Assembly: GCA_019800895.1 (NCBI GenBank)
Contig: JAHVKF010000002.1
Coordinates: 971,773-1,035,772 of the forward strand
Direction of reading: 5' to 3'
Origin: Halomonas denitrificans
GTDB taxonomy: Bacteria; Pseudomonadota; Gammaproteobacteria; Xanthomonadales; Wenzhouxiangellaceae
Length of the DNA: 64,000 nt
Shown here: positions 1-8,202 of the stretch, piece after piece
Numbering within the stretch: position 1 is the first letter of the stretch
Layout: every line of letters begins with the position of its first letter
Program-made: the position numbers and the translations under genes
The notes under the pieces: model-generated
What the model was told of the DNA's origin: nothing
The model's database searches: none
The model's input: only the letters and a program-made list of their open reading frames with translations

Positions 1-2
1 AA

Positions 3-161
3 CGCTGGCTGACGGCCTCGGTAGAGGATGCCGCTCGACTCGGCGGGCTCGAACAGGTACTCGTCAGCATCGTCATCCCGCTGTCGATGCCTCTTCTGGT
101 TCTGCTCGTGCTGAATCGGCTGCCGCAGGACGGGCCTCGCTCCGGGAGGATCGAGCAGTGA
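3..161 (+). CDS. ABC transporter permease, C-terminal fragment (5' end outside window)
   Basis: Only the last 52 codons are in the window; the reading frame is open from base 3 and stops with TGA at 159-161. The fragment carries an EAA-loop-like stretch (EDAARLGG, then IVIPL about 10 residues later), the cytoplasmic loop by which binding-protein-dependent ABC permeases contact their ATPase. A hydrophobic last helix (MPLLVLLVLNRL) and a short charged tail follow. The substrate cannot be told from so short a piece. It lies 58 bases upstream of the RND adaptor on the same strand, but nothing shows that they are functionally linked. Confidence 0.5.
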   Translation, partial: RWLTASVEDAARLGGLEQVLVSIVIPLSMPLLVLLVLNRLPQDGPRSGRIEQ

Positions 162-219
162 TCCACATGCCTTCAGTCATTGCCACGAAGCATGATGTGT
201 CTCGGCTATGCTCCGCTGA

Positions 220-1296
220 ATGACGAACCGAATTCTTTCCCCGTTCCTTCCGCTTCTCCTGGTGGCGGCGACTGATGCCTGGTCCCAGCAGCCGGCGCCC
301 GTGTCCGTGGCCGAGCCTGCGCTGGAGCCGGCGGTCGAGCAGGTCGAGCTGACCGGCTCGTTCAGGGCGCGCCGGGCGGCTTCGCTGTCGCCGCGCCTCG
401 GCGGCCTGGTCGAGTCCATCGAATTCGAGGCCGGCGACCGGGTCGAGGCAGGCCAGCGATTGGTCCAGCTCGACGATCGGTTGGCCGAACTGGAGCTGGC
501 CCAGGCCGAGGCGGACGTGACTCGAGCGCGGGCCGCCTACGACGAAGCGGTCCGCCTGCGCGACGAAGGCCAGCGCCTGGCCGAGGATCGCTTCCTGCCC
601 GATACGGAAATCCGGGCCCGCGTGTCGGGCGCCGAGGTGGCGCGCGCCGAACTGGCGGTGGCCGAAGCGGCCCGCGACACCGCCGCCGAGCGGGTCGCCT
701 TTCATCGGGTGCTTGCGCCCTTCGACGGCGTGGTGGCGCAGCGGATGATCGATGAAGGGGAGTGGGTCGAGACCGGCACGGCGGTCGGCGAGCTGGTGGC
801 AATCGACGCGCTCTGGCTGGAGGTCCAGGCACCGCAGCGGCTGTGGCCCCGGCTGGGGCGCATCGACGGCGCCGAGGTGACCGTCGACGCGATCCCGGAC
901 CGCCGGTTTGCCGCCGAGCTCGTGGCCCGTGTCCCGGTCGGCGATCCCGACGCGCGCACCTTCCTGGTCCGGCTGGTGCTCACCGACGCCGATCCGGACA
1001 TCACGCCGGGCATGTCGGCCCGGGCACGGTTCCGGCTGCTGTCGGATGGGGAGGTGCTGTTGGTCCCGCGCGATGCGCTGATTCGTTACCCGGACGGTAC
1101 CGTCACGCTGTTCATCGTCGAGCGTTCCGTTTCGCCTCCGGTGGCGCGCCAGCGCGAGGTCGTGCTGGGCCGCGTCGACGGCGATCGCGCAGTGGTCGTG
1201 GAGGGGCTCGATCCCGACGCACCGGTCGTCGTGCGCGGCAACGAGACGCTGGTCGATGGGCAGCCGGTGCGCATCGTCGACCCGGCCGGGAGCTGA
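220..1296 (+). CDS. RND efflux pump periplasmic adaptor (HlyD/MFP family)
   Basis: A 358-residue membrane-fusion protein that would bridge the inner-membrane RND pump to an outer-membrane channel. A signal peptide covers about residues 1-22. The barrel-sandwich/lipoyl half-motifs flank a long Ala/Glu/Arg-rich alpha-hairpin (about 85-155), and the second lipoyl half contains APFDGVVAQ. The beta-barrel and membrane-proximal domains follow. The gene ends 3 bases before the pump gene, so the two are almost certainly co-transcribed. No outer-membrane factor is encoded nearby, so a TolC-like protein would have to come from elsewhere. The ATG at 220 has no clear Shine-Dalgarno and overlaps the stop of a short upstream frame (ATGA). 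Substrate is unknown. Confidence 0.9.
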   Translation: MTNRILSPFLPLLLVAATDAWSQQPAPVSVAEPALEPAVEQVELTGSFRARRAASLSPRLGGLVESIEFEAGDRVEAGQRLVQLDDRLAELELAQAEADVTRARAAYDEAVRLRDEGQRLAEDRFLPDTEIRARVSGAEVARAELAVAEAARDTAAERVAFHRVLAPFDGVVAQRMIDEGEWVETGTAVGELVAIDALWLEVQAPQRLWPRLGRIDGAEVTVDAIPDRRFAAELVARVPVGDPDARTFLVRLVLTDADPDITPGMSARARFRLLSDGEVLLVPRDALIRYPDGTVTLFIVERSVSPPVARQREVVLGRVDGDRAVVVEGLDPDAPVVVRGNETLVDGQPVRIVDPAGS

Positions 1297-1299
1297 GGC

Positions 1300-4200
1300 A
1301 TGTTCTCCGGCGTGATCCGCTACGGCACCCTCCTCGCGGTCGTGGTGCTGATCGTCTGCGTACTCGGTGTTCTGGCCGCGCTGCGGATTCCGGTGCAGAT
1401 GATTCCCGATCTGGAAGTCCGCGTGGTCAACGTCGAGACGCGGTGGCCGGGCGCAACACCGCAGGACGTCGAAAAGGAAATCCTGATCGAGCAGGAAGAG
1501 TACCTGCGCTCGCTGCCGAACCTCGAGCGGATGATTTCCTCCGCGTCCTACGGCCGCGCGCGGATCGACCTCGAGTTCCCCTTCGGCGTCGACATCAACG
1601 AGGCGCTGATCCGGGTCAACAATGCGTTGAGCCAGGTCCCCGACTACCCCGAGAACGTCGATGAGCCGAGCCTGGAGGCCAGTTCCTTCTCGCAGAATTC
1701 CTTCATGTATTTCTACGTCCGTCCGCTCGAGGGCAACCCCTTCGACCTGGACATGACCCTGATGCGCGACTTCGTCGACGACAACGTGCGCGTACGGATG
1801 GAGCGCGTTCCGGGCGTGTCGCGGGTCAACGTGCGGGGGGGCGCCGAGCGGCAGGTCCGCGTGCTGGTCGATCCGGCCGCGGCCGCCGAGCGGGGCATCA
1901 CGCTCGCGGAAATCCGCAGCGCGATCCGCGGGCGCAACCGCGACGTCTCGGGCGGCGACCTCGAGGCGGGCAAGCGACGCTACCTGCTGCGAACGGTTGG
2001 CCGCTACGACTCCGTGGAGCAGATCGAGGACACGATCGTCGCCGTGCGCGGCGATGCCATCACGCGGCTCGGCGACCTGGCCGCGGTGGAGCTTGGGCAT
2101 TATGAATTGCGCGATCGCTCGGCGGTCGACGGTCGAGAGAACCTGTCGCTGGCCGTCAATCGCGAGCCCGGGTCCAACGTCATCGACATCAAGCGCGCGA
2201 TGCTGCCGGCGGTCGAGCAGATCAACGAAGAGCTGATGCGGCCCAACGGCATGGAGATCGGCCTGACCGCCGACGACACGGTCTACGTCGAGGCCTCGCT
2301 GGCCAACGTCTGGCAGAACCTGGCGCTCGGTGCGCTGCTGGCCACCGGCGTGATGTTCCTGTTCCTGCGCTCGGGCCAGGCCACGCTGGTCGGCGTCATC
2401 GGCGTTCCGATCTGCACCGTCGCCGCGTTCCTCGGGCTGGTCGCCGCCGGCCGGACGATCAACGTGATCTCCCTGGCCGGCGTCGCGTTCGCGATCGGCA
2501 TGACGCTGGACAACAGCATCGTCGTGCTCGAGGCGATCGAGCGCAAGCGCCGCCAGGGCATCGAGAAGATGGAGGCGGCACTGGCCGGCGTGCGCCAGGT
2601 CTGGCCGGCGGTGCTGGCCTCTACGATGACGACGGTGCTGGTGTTCGCGCCGATTTTCTTCATCAAGCAGGAGGCCGGTCAGCTCTATTCCGATGTCGCG
2701 GTCGCGATCTCGGCATCGATCCTGGCCAGCATGCTGGTTGCGATCACCGTCGTGCCGTCGCTGTCGGCGCGCCTGTCGTTCGGGCTGAAGAAGCATGCCG
2801 AGACCGGGACCGCGCTGCGCGAGCGCATCGTCGCGGCGGTGAACTGGCTCATCGGCTCGGCGCCCCGACGACTGGCCACGATCGGGGCCACGTTGACGGG
2901 CGTCGTGCTGATTCTTTGGGCGCTGACGCCGCCGGCCGAGTACCTCCCCGAGGGCGAAGAGCCCAAGACCTTTGCGCGGATGATCGCGCCGCCGGGCTAC
3001 AACCTGACGGAGATGACGCGGATCAGCGAGGAGCTGGAAGCGTATTTCCTGCCGTATCTCGACGGCGAGCCCGAGGCCTTCGAGCGCGGCGAGATCCCGG
3101 TTCCGCCGATGAAGTACTTCAACCTGTCCGTCGACCCCGGCGGCCTGCGGGTGATCACCGAAACCAAGGACCCGGACCAGCTCGGCGCGCTGATGGAGAT
3201 CCTGACCGAGCGCTACGAGTCCTATCCGGGCATGCGCGCCTTCGCCAGTCGCGGGTCGATCATCTCGGGAAACGACGGCGGCACCCGCAGCGTCAACCTC
3301 GACATCACCGGCTCCGACCTCGCCGAGTTGTACCGCGTGGCCGAAACCGCGTATCGCTACGCCGAGGACGCGCTGGAGAATCCGCAGATCAATTCCTCGC
3401 CGGGCTCGCTGTCGCTGGACCAGCCGCTGGTCGAGATCCGGCCGGACTGGAACCGCGCCGCCGAGCTCGGCTTCAGCGCCGACAGCCTCGGCTTCGCGGT
3501 AGCGGCGCTGACCGACGGTGCCTTCGTCGACGAGTACTTCCGCGGTGACGACAAGATCGACGTATTCCTGTACTCCTCGGCCGGCAGCGACCGCGACCTC
3601 GCCGGGGTCGAGAACCTGCCCGTCTACACCCCCTCCGGCGCCGTCGTGCCGCTGTCGGCGATCGCCGAGGTGGTCGAGACGGTGGACACCGACTCGGTGC
3701 GTCGCCTGAACGGTCGGCGGACGGTCACGCTGAACATCATTCCGCCGCGCTCGATCGCGCTGGAGACCGCCGTCGGCATCGTGCGCAGCGAAGTCATCGA
3801 TCGCATGCGCGCCGACGGCGAGCTGCCGCAGGCGGTATCGGTGGATATTTCGGGCGCGAGCGACCAATTGACCGAAACCCGCGCAGCGCTGGCCGACAAC
3901 TACATCGTTGCCATCGTGCTGAGCTTCCTGGTGATGGTGGCGATCTTCAACCACTGGGGCTGGCCGCTGGTCATCCTGACCGCCGTGCCGCTGGGCGTTG
4001 CCGGGGGCATTGCCGGGCTGGCCGCACTCAACGCGGTCGGCGTGCGTCAACCCTTCGACATGATCACCATGCTCGGCTTCCTGATCCTGCTCGGCGTGGT
4101 CGTCAACAACCCGATCCTGATCGTCGACCGCACGCTGAACAACCTGCGCGACGGCATGGACGACATCGTCGAAGCGGTGCGCGAAGCGGTCGAGTCGCGG

Positions 4201-4410
4201 ATCCGGCCGATCCTGATGTCGATGATCACCACGCTGTTCGGCCTCGCGCCGCTGGTGTTCATCCCCGGCGAGGGGACCGAACTCTACCGTGGGGTCGGGG
4301 TCGTGGTTCTTTCCGGCCTGCTGTTCGCGACGCTGGTCACGCTGACGTTTCTTCCGGCGCTTCTGGTCACCCTCCTCGGGTGGATTCCCCGTCGCACGGG
4401 GCCCGGCTGA
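1300..4410 (+). CDS. RND efflux transporter permease (AcrB/HAE-like)
   Basis: A 1036-residue inner-membrane proton-driven pump of the resistance-nodulation-division superfamily, with the usual length and the duplicated layout of one helix, a large periplasmic loop, then six helices. Family motifs include GATPQDVEKEIL in the first porter domain and GMTLDNSIVVLEAIE in TM4. By alignment from memory to AcrB, the first TM4 aspartate of the proton relay is kept (D404), the second is Asn (N405), and the TM10 lysine is replaced by Asn (VVVNN, N936). This pattern is shared by other RND subfamilies and does not imply inactivity. The partner adaptor is immediately upstream. Substrate cannot be read from sequence. 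Confidence 0.93.
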   Translation: MFSGVIRYGTLLAVVVLIVCVLGVLAALRIPVQMIPDLEVRVVNVETRWPGATPQDVEKEILIEQEEYLRSLPNLERMISSASYGRARIDLEFPFGVDINEALIRVNNALSQVPDYPENVDEPSLEASSFSQNSFMYFYVRPLEGNPFDLDMTLMRDFVDDNVRVRMERVPGVSRVNVRGGAERQVRVLVDPAAAAERGITLAEIRSAIRGRNRDVSGGDLEAGKRRYLLRTVGRYDSVEQIEDTIVAVRGDAITRLGDLAAVELGHYELRDRSAVDGRENLSLAVNREPGSNVIDIKRAMLPAVEQINEELMRPNGMEIGLTADDTVYVEASLANVWQNLALGALLATGVMFLFLRSGQATLVGVIGVPICTVAAFLGLVAAGRTINVISLAGVAFAIGMTLDNSIVVLEAIERKRRQGIEKMEAALAGVRQVWPAVLASTMTTVLVFAPIFFIKQEAGQLYSDVAVAISASILASMLVAITVVPSLSARLSFGLKKHAETGTALRERIVAAVNWLIGSAPRRLATIGATLTGVVLILWALTPPAEYLPEGEEPKTFARMIAPPGYNLTEMTRISEELEAYFLPYLDGEPEAFERGEIPVPPMKYFNLSVDPGGLRVITETKDPDQLGALMEILTERYESYPGMRAFASRGSIISGNDGGTRSVNLDITGSDLAELYRVAETAYRYAEDALENPQINSSPGSLSLDQPLVEIRPDWNRAAELGFSADSLGFAVAALTDGAFVDEYFRGDDKIDVFLYSSAGSDRDLAGVENLPVYTPSGAVVPLSAIAEVVETVDTDSVRRLNGRRTVTLNIIPPRSIALETAVGIVRSEVIDRMRADGELPQAVSVDISGASDQLTETRAALADNYIVAIVLSFLVMVAIFNHWGWPLVILTAVPLGVAGGIAGLAALNAVGVRQPFDMITMLGFLILLGVVVNNPILIVDRTLNNLRDGMDDIVEAVREAVESRIRPILMSMITTLFGLAPLVFIPGEGTELYRGVGVVVLSGLLFATLVTLTFLPALLVTLLGWIPRRTGPG

Positions 4411-4455
4411 CGGGTCCGGGCAACCGCGCACTGCGGCATCGCGGGGTGCCGGAGG

Positions 4456-5871
4456 TCAGTCGGTCGTCCCCGACTCGAACCCGTCGCTGAGCATGGGCCC
4501 GTCCAGCGTCAGCGGCGTGGTCAGGCAGCCCGGGAAACTCGATTCGCGCTGGATCACGTGGCCGAGCATGCGATCGGGCACCCGCTGCGGGGCGTTGCCG
4601 TACTGGTGATCGAGACCGAGGGTCAGCGCGATGTTGGACATGCCGCCGGACTGCAGGTGGCAGTAACTCATCAGGGTTCCACTACCCTGGCCGGCCGGGC
4701 CGGGCAGCGACGCCGGGCCGGAATAGCAGCCGGCCTGCGCGCCGTAGCACTGGTCGATGTCGTTCGGGTTGCCGTCGATGCCCGCGTAGCAATGGGTGTG
4801 CGGCGAGCTGAAGTTGTGGCCGATCTCGTGCGACGTGGCCACGATGTCCCACACCGATTGCGGATTGGCCATGTCGAAGTTTCCTGCCAGGTTGCCGGTG
4901 ACCCCGTAGTCGCCGCCGTAGAGGCCGCTGGGCGCCATCCCGGGGCAGCTGGCGCCGGTGTTGAACGCCCCCTGGCAGAGCACGCCGACCCAGGCAATGC
5001 CGCCGCCGAGATTTGCGCCGCTGAGAAAGTGGGCGAGGGTCCGATCGACGTCGTTGTTGTTCTCGTTCCAGTACGCACCGAACTCGCTGAGCCGGCAGCT
5101 GGCGCCGGTCTGCACCCATGGATCGTCGCCGGTCGTCCACAGGGACAGCGAAACGAGGCCCAGCGCCGTGTCGGCCTCGGCCTGGTAGATGGTGGAGGCG
5201 AATGCGATCAGGTCGGCGGCGTAGGCGGCAGCATCGTCGACGTTGCCGAACATCGAGTAGTACTCATGATCCGTTTCGAGTGCGACGCGGGCGGTGAAGC
5301 CTTCGATCGGCACGTCCTGCAGCACCGGCGTACCCTCGCGCTCGCCGGGCAGCGGGGGAGGCGTCAGGCTGGCGTCGTTGCCGCAGGAAAACGCGTTGCG
5401 CCGCGTATCCTCCGCGGCCGCCTGCATCGACAAGCCCCCTTCGGCAGTGCCGACCAGTGCGCGCAGGCCGTTCGCTCCGCGGACCAGTCCCCGCGTTGCG
5501 CCGTCCCTGCCGATGGCCAGGGTCACGCGGCTGCCGGGTTCGCCGACGATCCGACCGGTCAACCAGGTGCGATGCATGCGCAGCGGCACGGCATCGCCGC
5601 CGTCGATGATCAACGAGGCGTTGTCGGCGACCACCACCAACTTCGTCAACTCCAGCTCGGCCGGCGCGCGGTTCGAGCCGGACTGGCCAACGCCGGTCAG
5701 ACGCAGGCTGGCGCCGAGCGGCAGGGCGTGGACGGTCGTGTGCCAGCCGTGCTCGGCAGCGTTCCGCTCGAAGGTGCTGGTGGCGTGGGCTTCGGAAACG
5801 TGGGCGAGCACCAGCACCAGGGTGGCGAACAGCGTGGTGGCATTGGACGAAGGAAGCCGGTCGAACAGCAT
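4456..5871 (-). CDS. Secreted zinc metalloprotease (M12/reprolysin-like)
   Basis: A 471-residue exported protease. Residues 1-31 form a signal peptide ending near HVSEAHA. Then comes a pro-region of about 170 residues with a probable cysteine-containing segment (FSCGND). The catalytic domain carries the zinc motif HEIGHNFSSPH at residues 348-358 (HExxHxxxxxH), followed by several cysteines (HCYAG, QCYGAQAGC, MSYCH) and a Met-turn-like MSYC. The protein ends in SDGFESGTTD. DGFE-type tails recur at the C-termini of secreted proteins in Wenzhouxiangella- and Lysobacter-like bacteria, from general knowledge of those proteomes. The gene converges on the RND pump and has no co-oriented partner. Likely an extracellular digestive protease. 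Confidence 0.85.
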   Translation of the reverse strand: MLFDRLPSSNATTLFATLVLVLAHVSEAHATSTFERNAAEHGWHTTVHALPLGASLRLTGVGQSGSNRAPAELELTKLVVVADNASLIIDGGDAVPLRMHRTWLTGRIVGEPGSRVTLAIGRDGATRGLVRGANGLRALVGTAEGGLSMQAAAEDTRRNAFSCGNDASLTPPPLPGEREGTPVLQDVPIEGFTARVALETDHEYYSMFGNVDDAAAYAADLIAFASTIYQAEADTALGLVSLSLWTTGDDPWVQTGASCRLSEFGAYWNENNNDVDRTLAHFLSGANLGGGIAWVGVLCQGAFNTGASCPGMAPSGLYGGDYGVTGNLAGNFDMANPQSVWDIVATSHEIGHNFSSPHTHCYAGIDGNPNDIDQCYGAQAGCYSGPASLPGPAGQGSGTLMSYCHLQSGGMSNIALTLGLDHQYGNAPQRVPDRMLGHVIQRESSFPGCLTTPLTLDGPMLSDGFESGTTD

Positions 5872-5996
5872 CGGAACGAACCCCTTGATTGAGCGTCGGG
5901 TTCGAGCATAGACCAGCTGAAAAAGGGCTCCCCGCAGGTTTGCCCGCGGTTCGGGAAACGTACCGCGCGTTCACGGTAAAACCTTGATTCAGTTCG

Positions 5997-6013
5997 CGAA
6001 AAAAATTTTCCGC
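5997..6013 (-). terminator. Possible weak terminator after the 196-residue gene
   Basis: Directly after the stop codon of the minus-strand gene, the transcript would read GCGG, four A, seven T, CGC: a weak AT-rich fold followed by a T-run. This is one of the few T-tracts in the window, but the stem is poor. Confidence 0.3.
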
Positions 6014-6604
6014 TCAGGTCTCGAGGCGGTCGAATTCGCGAATATTTATCAGCATTTCATGTAGATACGCCTCGAGCGCGTCGCGGTCCCGTGCCTCCGA
6101 AACGCGTCGGATGCTGTCGACGATGGCGATCCACCAGTTCATGTGCGTCGCGCTGAGCTGCGCGGCGACGGCGACCAGGTCACGCGCCAGCGACAGGGTC
6201 TCGTCGGCCTCGCGCTTGAGGGCCACGAGGCTGTCGATGTCCGGGTGGCTCGCTTCCAGTCGCGCCAGCATCCGGTCGACGAGCTGGGGTTCGGTTTCCA
6301 GCTGCCGCGACGAGGCCGGCTCCGCGTCGGGTTCGAGGAACGCGACGTCGAGCAGCGACAGGAGGCTGCGGAACGAGCCGCGCAGGCTCAGCAGCAGTTC
6401 CTTGCGGCGCGCCGATTCCCGCGACCGCTGGACCAGGGTCAGCAGGCCGACCAGGATGAAGCCCTCGAGGGAAAACCCGATCAGCTCCGGCAGCAGCGAG
6501 TCGTGGAACACCCCGCCGCCTTCGGTCGCGTAGAGCATCCACAGCAGCACGAGGCCGATCAGGCCGAAGACCACCATCGGTGCGAGGAGGAAGAAGCGGC
6601 TCAT
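6014..6604 (-). CDS. Uncharacterised two-helix membrane protein with coiled-coil-like tail
   Basis: A 196-residue protein with two predicted membrane helices (about residues 5-25 and 40-60), then a mostly alpha-helical cytoplasmic part rich in Leu, Glu and Arg. I do not recognise a family. Its ATG overlaps the TGA of the preceding gene by four bases (6601-6604), so translation is probably coupled and the two proteins likely act together. No catalytic motif is visible. The long helical tail could be a dimerisation or partner-binding region, which is inference. Confidence 0.7.
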   Translation of the reverse strand: MSRFFLLAPMVVFGLIGLVLLWMLYATEGGGVFHDSLLPELIGFSLEGFILVGLLTLVQRSRESARRKELLLSLRGSFRSLLSLLDVAFLEPDAEPASSRQLETEPQLVDRMLARLEASHPDIDSLVALKREADETLSLARDLVAVAAQLSATHMNWWIAIVDSIRRVSEARDRDALEAYLHEMLINIREFDRLET

Positions 6605-7197
6605 GCGCGGTCGGATCCAGGAGCGGTGCGGGGCGCGTCACCGGCTCCATCGCTGCTGTCATCGGCAAAGGCGAGCACGATGCGCGCGATCTTCTGCGCT
6701 TCTGCCCGACTCAGGTCCAGCGGCAGGTTGTCGATGTAGACCACGTGGTCGTCGCGCACGGAAACCGGAACGATCCGGCTCGGGTTCTCGGTGGCCTCCA
6801 GGCGGATGCGCTCGGCCGCCTTCTGCTCCTCGTCCAGCGCCGGATCGGATTGCGTTCCGCGCGCGAAATTGCGGATCCGCTCGCGCGCGGAGGGCTTGAA
6901 GCGGGCCGGCGAATCCAGCCAGTTGAGGTAGTCGGCCAATCCCTTCTTCAACCGGTCGCCATAGACCTCCAGCGTCTCGGGCCGGATGCTGGAGCCTTCG
7001 AGCTTGTGGAACCGCGACACCAGGACGTCGACGTCGAGCTCGCGGACGTCGGCGCGTTCGGCCGCGGTCAGCTCCCCGGCCAGGTGCTCGAGCGCGTTGC
7101 GCCGGGCGCGTGCGGTGGCCGGGTTGATCAGTCCTTCCATGCCGGCCTGCTTCAGGAACTGGCCCAGGGCCTCGGCGCTGTAGTCGGTTTCGCTCAT
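6601..7197 (-). CDS. Uncharacterised protein with integrase-like (SAM-like) N-terminal domain
   Basis: A 198-residue soluble protein. Residues about 8-105 read like the helical core-binding domain of tyrosine recombinases (an array of short helices including TLEVYGDRLKKGLADYLNW), but no catalytic recombinase domain follows. The C-terminal part has an IVPVSVRDDHVVYIDNLPLDL segment and ends in a disordered Asp/Arg-rich tail. The start was placed at the ATG at 7197 because the open frame upstream of it looks non-coding. Its stop overlaps the start of the membrane protein downstream. It might bind DNA or simply reuse the helical fold; no function is assigned. Confidence 0.65.
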   Translation of the reverse strand: MSETDYSAEALGQFLKQAGMEGLINPATARARRNALEHLAGELTAAERADVRELDVDVLVSRFHKLEGSSIRPETLEVYGDRLKKGLADYLNWLDSPARFKPSARERIRNFARGTQSDPALDEEQKAAERIRLEATENPSRIVPVSVRDDHVVYIDNLPLDLSRAEAQKIARIVLAFADDSSDGAGDAPRTAPGSDRA

Positions 7198-7258
7198 CGG
7201 TGTCGGGCGCGTCGATCGAGGGGCCTGCGAAGAATCATCCGTTCTGGGGCACGAACAA

Positions 7259-8059
7259 TCAAGGCCTCGCCGACGGCGCGTCGCAGCAGGCATGGATTCC
7301 GGCCATCGCTTCGCGCGCGCTCCACGGCGGGTTGACCAGCGCCATGCCGCAGCCGCTCATCCGACCGAGGCGCTGTTCGGGCCGGAACCGCACGCGCAGG
7401 TCGAGCCAGGCGTCCGGGGCCAGGCCGAGCCGGTCGGGCAGGGCATCCGGCGTCGTCGATCGGCCCTCGATCACCGGGTACCAGATCGCGTAGACGCCGT
7501 GACCGAACCGGCGCAGGGCCGCACTCAGCGCGACGACCAGGTCATCCAGCTCGCTCTTGAGTTCGAAGGGCGGGTCGATCAGGACCAGGCCGCGACCGGT
7601 TTCCGGCGTTCGCAATCCGGCCAGCGCCGCGTAGCCGTCGCCGGCGTGGATCTCGACCGCGCGGTCGCTTCCGAAGCGCGCGGCCAGCGCCTTCTGCTCG
7701 GTCGGGTGAAGCTCGCAAAGGGTCAGTCGGTCGACCGGGCGCAGCCGGTCGCGCAGCAGCTGGGACGATCCCGGGTAGCGCCGCAGGGTGCCGTCCGGGT
7801 TGTGCCGTCGCACCGCGTCCACGTAGCTCGCCAGTGCAGGCGGCGGGTCGGCCCAGACGGCGCCGATCCCGCGCTCGAACTCGCGATTCTTGCGCGCGAA
7901 GTCGTGGCCGAGGTCGTAGAGCGCGGGGCCGGCGTGGGTATCGAGAATCGAGATGCCTTTGGGCTTTCGCTGCATCGCGTCGACCACCGCCAGCAGCACC
8001 GCATGCTTGAAGACATCGGCGGGATTTCCTGCGTGGAAGCCGTGACGGTAGCTGAGCAT
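7259..8059 (-). CDS. rlmJ: 23S rRNA (adenine2030-N6)-methyltransferase RlmJ
   Basis: A 266-residue SAM-dependent methyltransferase that would methylate A2030 of 23S rRNA at N6. The N-terminus MLSYRHGFHAGNPADVFKH is the RlmJ signature, and the catalytic DPPFE motif sits in LVLIDPPFELK. E. coli RlmJ is close to 280 residues, so the length fits. I start it at the ATG at 8059, because the 35 residues possible upstream do not look like the family N-terminus. It stands alone, 61 bases upstream of the integrase-like gene on the same strand and divergent from the atoE-like gene. Confidence 0.92.
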   Translation of the reverse strand: MLSYRHGFHAGNPADVFKHAVLLAVVDAMQRKPKGISILDTHAGPALYDLGHDFARKNREFERGIGAVWADPPPALASYVDAVRRHNPDGTLRRYPGSSQLLRDRLRPVDRLTLCELHPTEQKALAARFGSDRAVEIHAGDGYAALAGLRTPETGRGLVLIDPPFELKSELDDLVVALSAALRRFGHGVYAIWYPVIEGRSTTPDALPDRLGLAPDAWLDLRVRFRPEQRLGRMSGCGMALVNPPWSAREAMAGIHACCDAPSARP

Positions 8060-8202
8060 GACGATCCGGAGGCGGCGACGTGACCGCAGATTATCGTTCA
8101 GACCGACTCGTTCGTCCGAGCCGACGGTGCGCCGGGCGCCGGGGCATGGTCGCGGAACGAGCAAGTCCGCTATCCTGAGCCGTCCCTTCTCGACGCCCCG
8201 CG

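Noticed and set aside
167..223. 18-codon frame ending in ATGA overlap with the RND adaptor start
   Set aside because: The nearest purine-rich block (GGGAGGA, 144-150) is 16 bases before its ATG, too far for a ribosome site, so there is no positive evidence for translation.
1300..4410. Loss of proton-relay residues as evidence of a dead RND pump
   Set aside because: Asn at the TM10 lysine and at the second TM4 aspartate occurs in other RND subfamilies that I know of, so it is not evidence of inactivity.
73..4431. Very long minus-strand open frame over the RND genes
   Set aside because: It lies antisense to two well-supported genes, is extremely Arg/His/Asp-rich and has no family wording. High GC makes such shadow frames common; the same applies to long frames at 38569-39618, 44181-46448 and 56037-57878.
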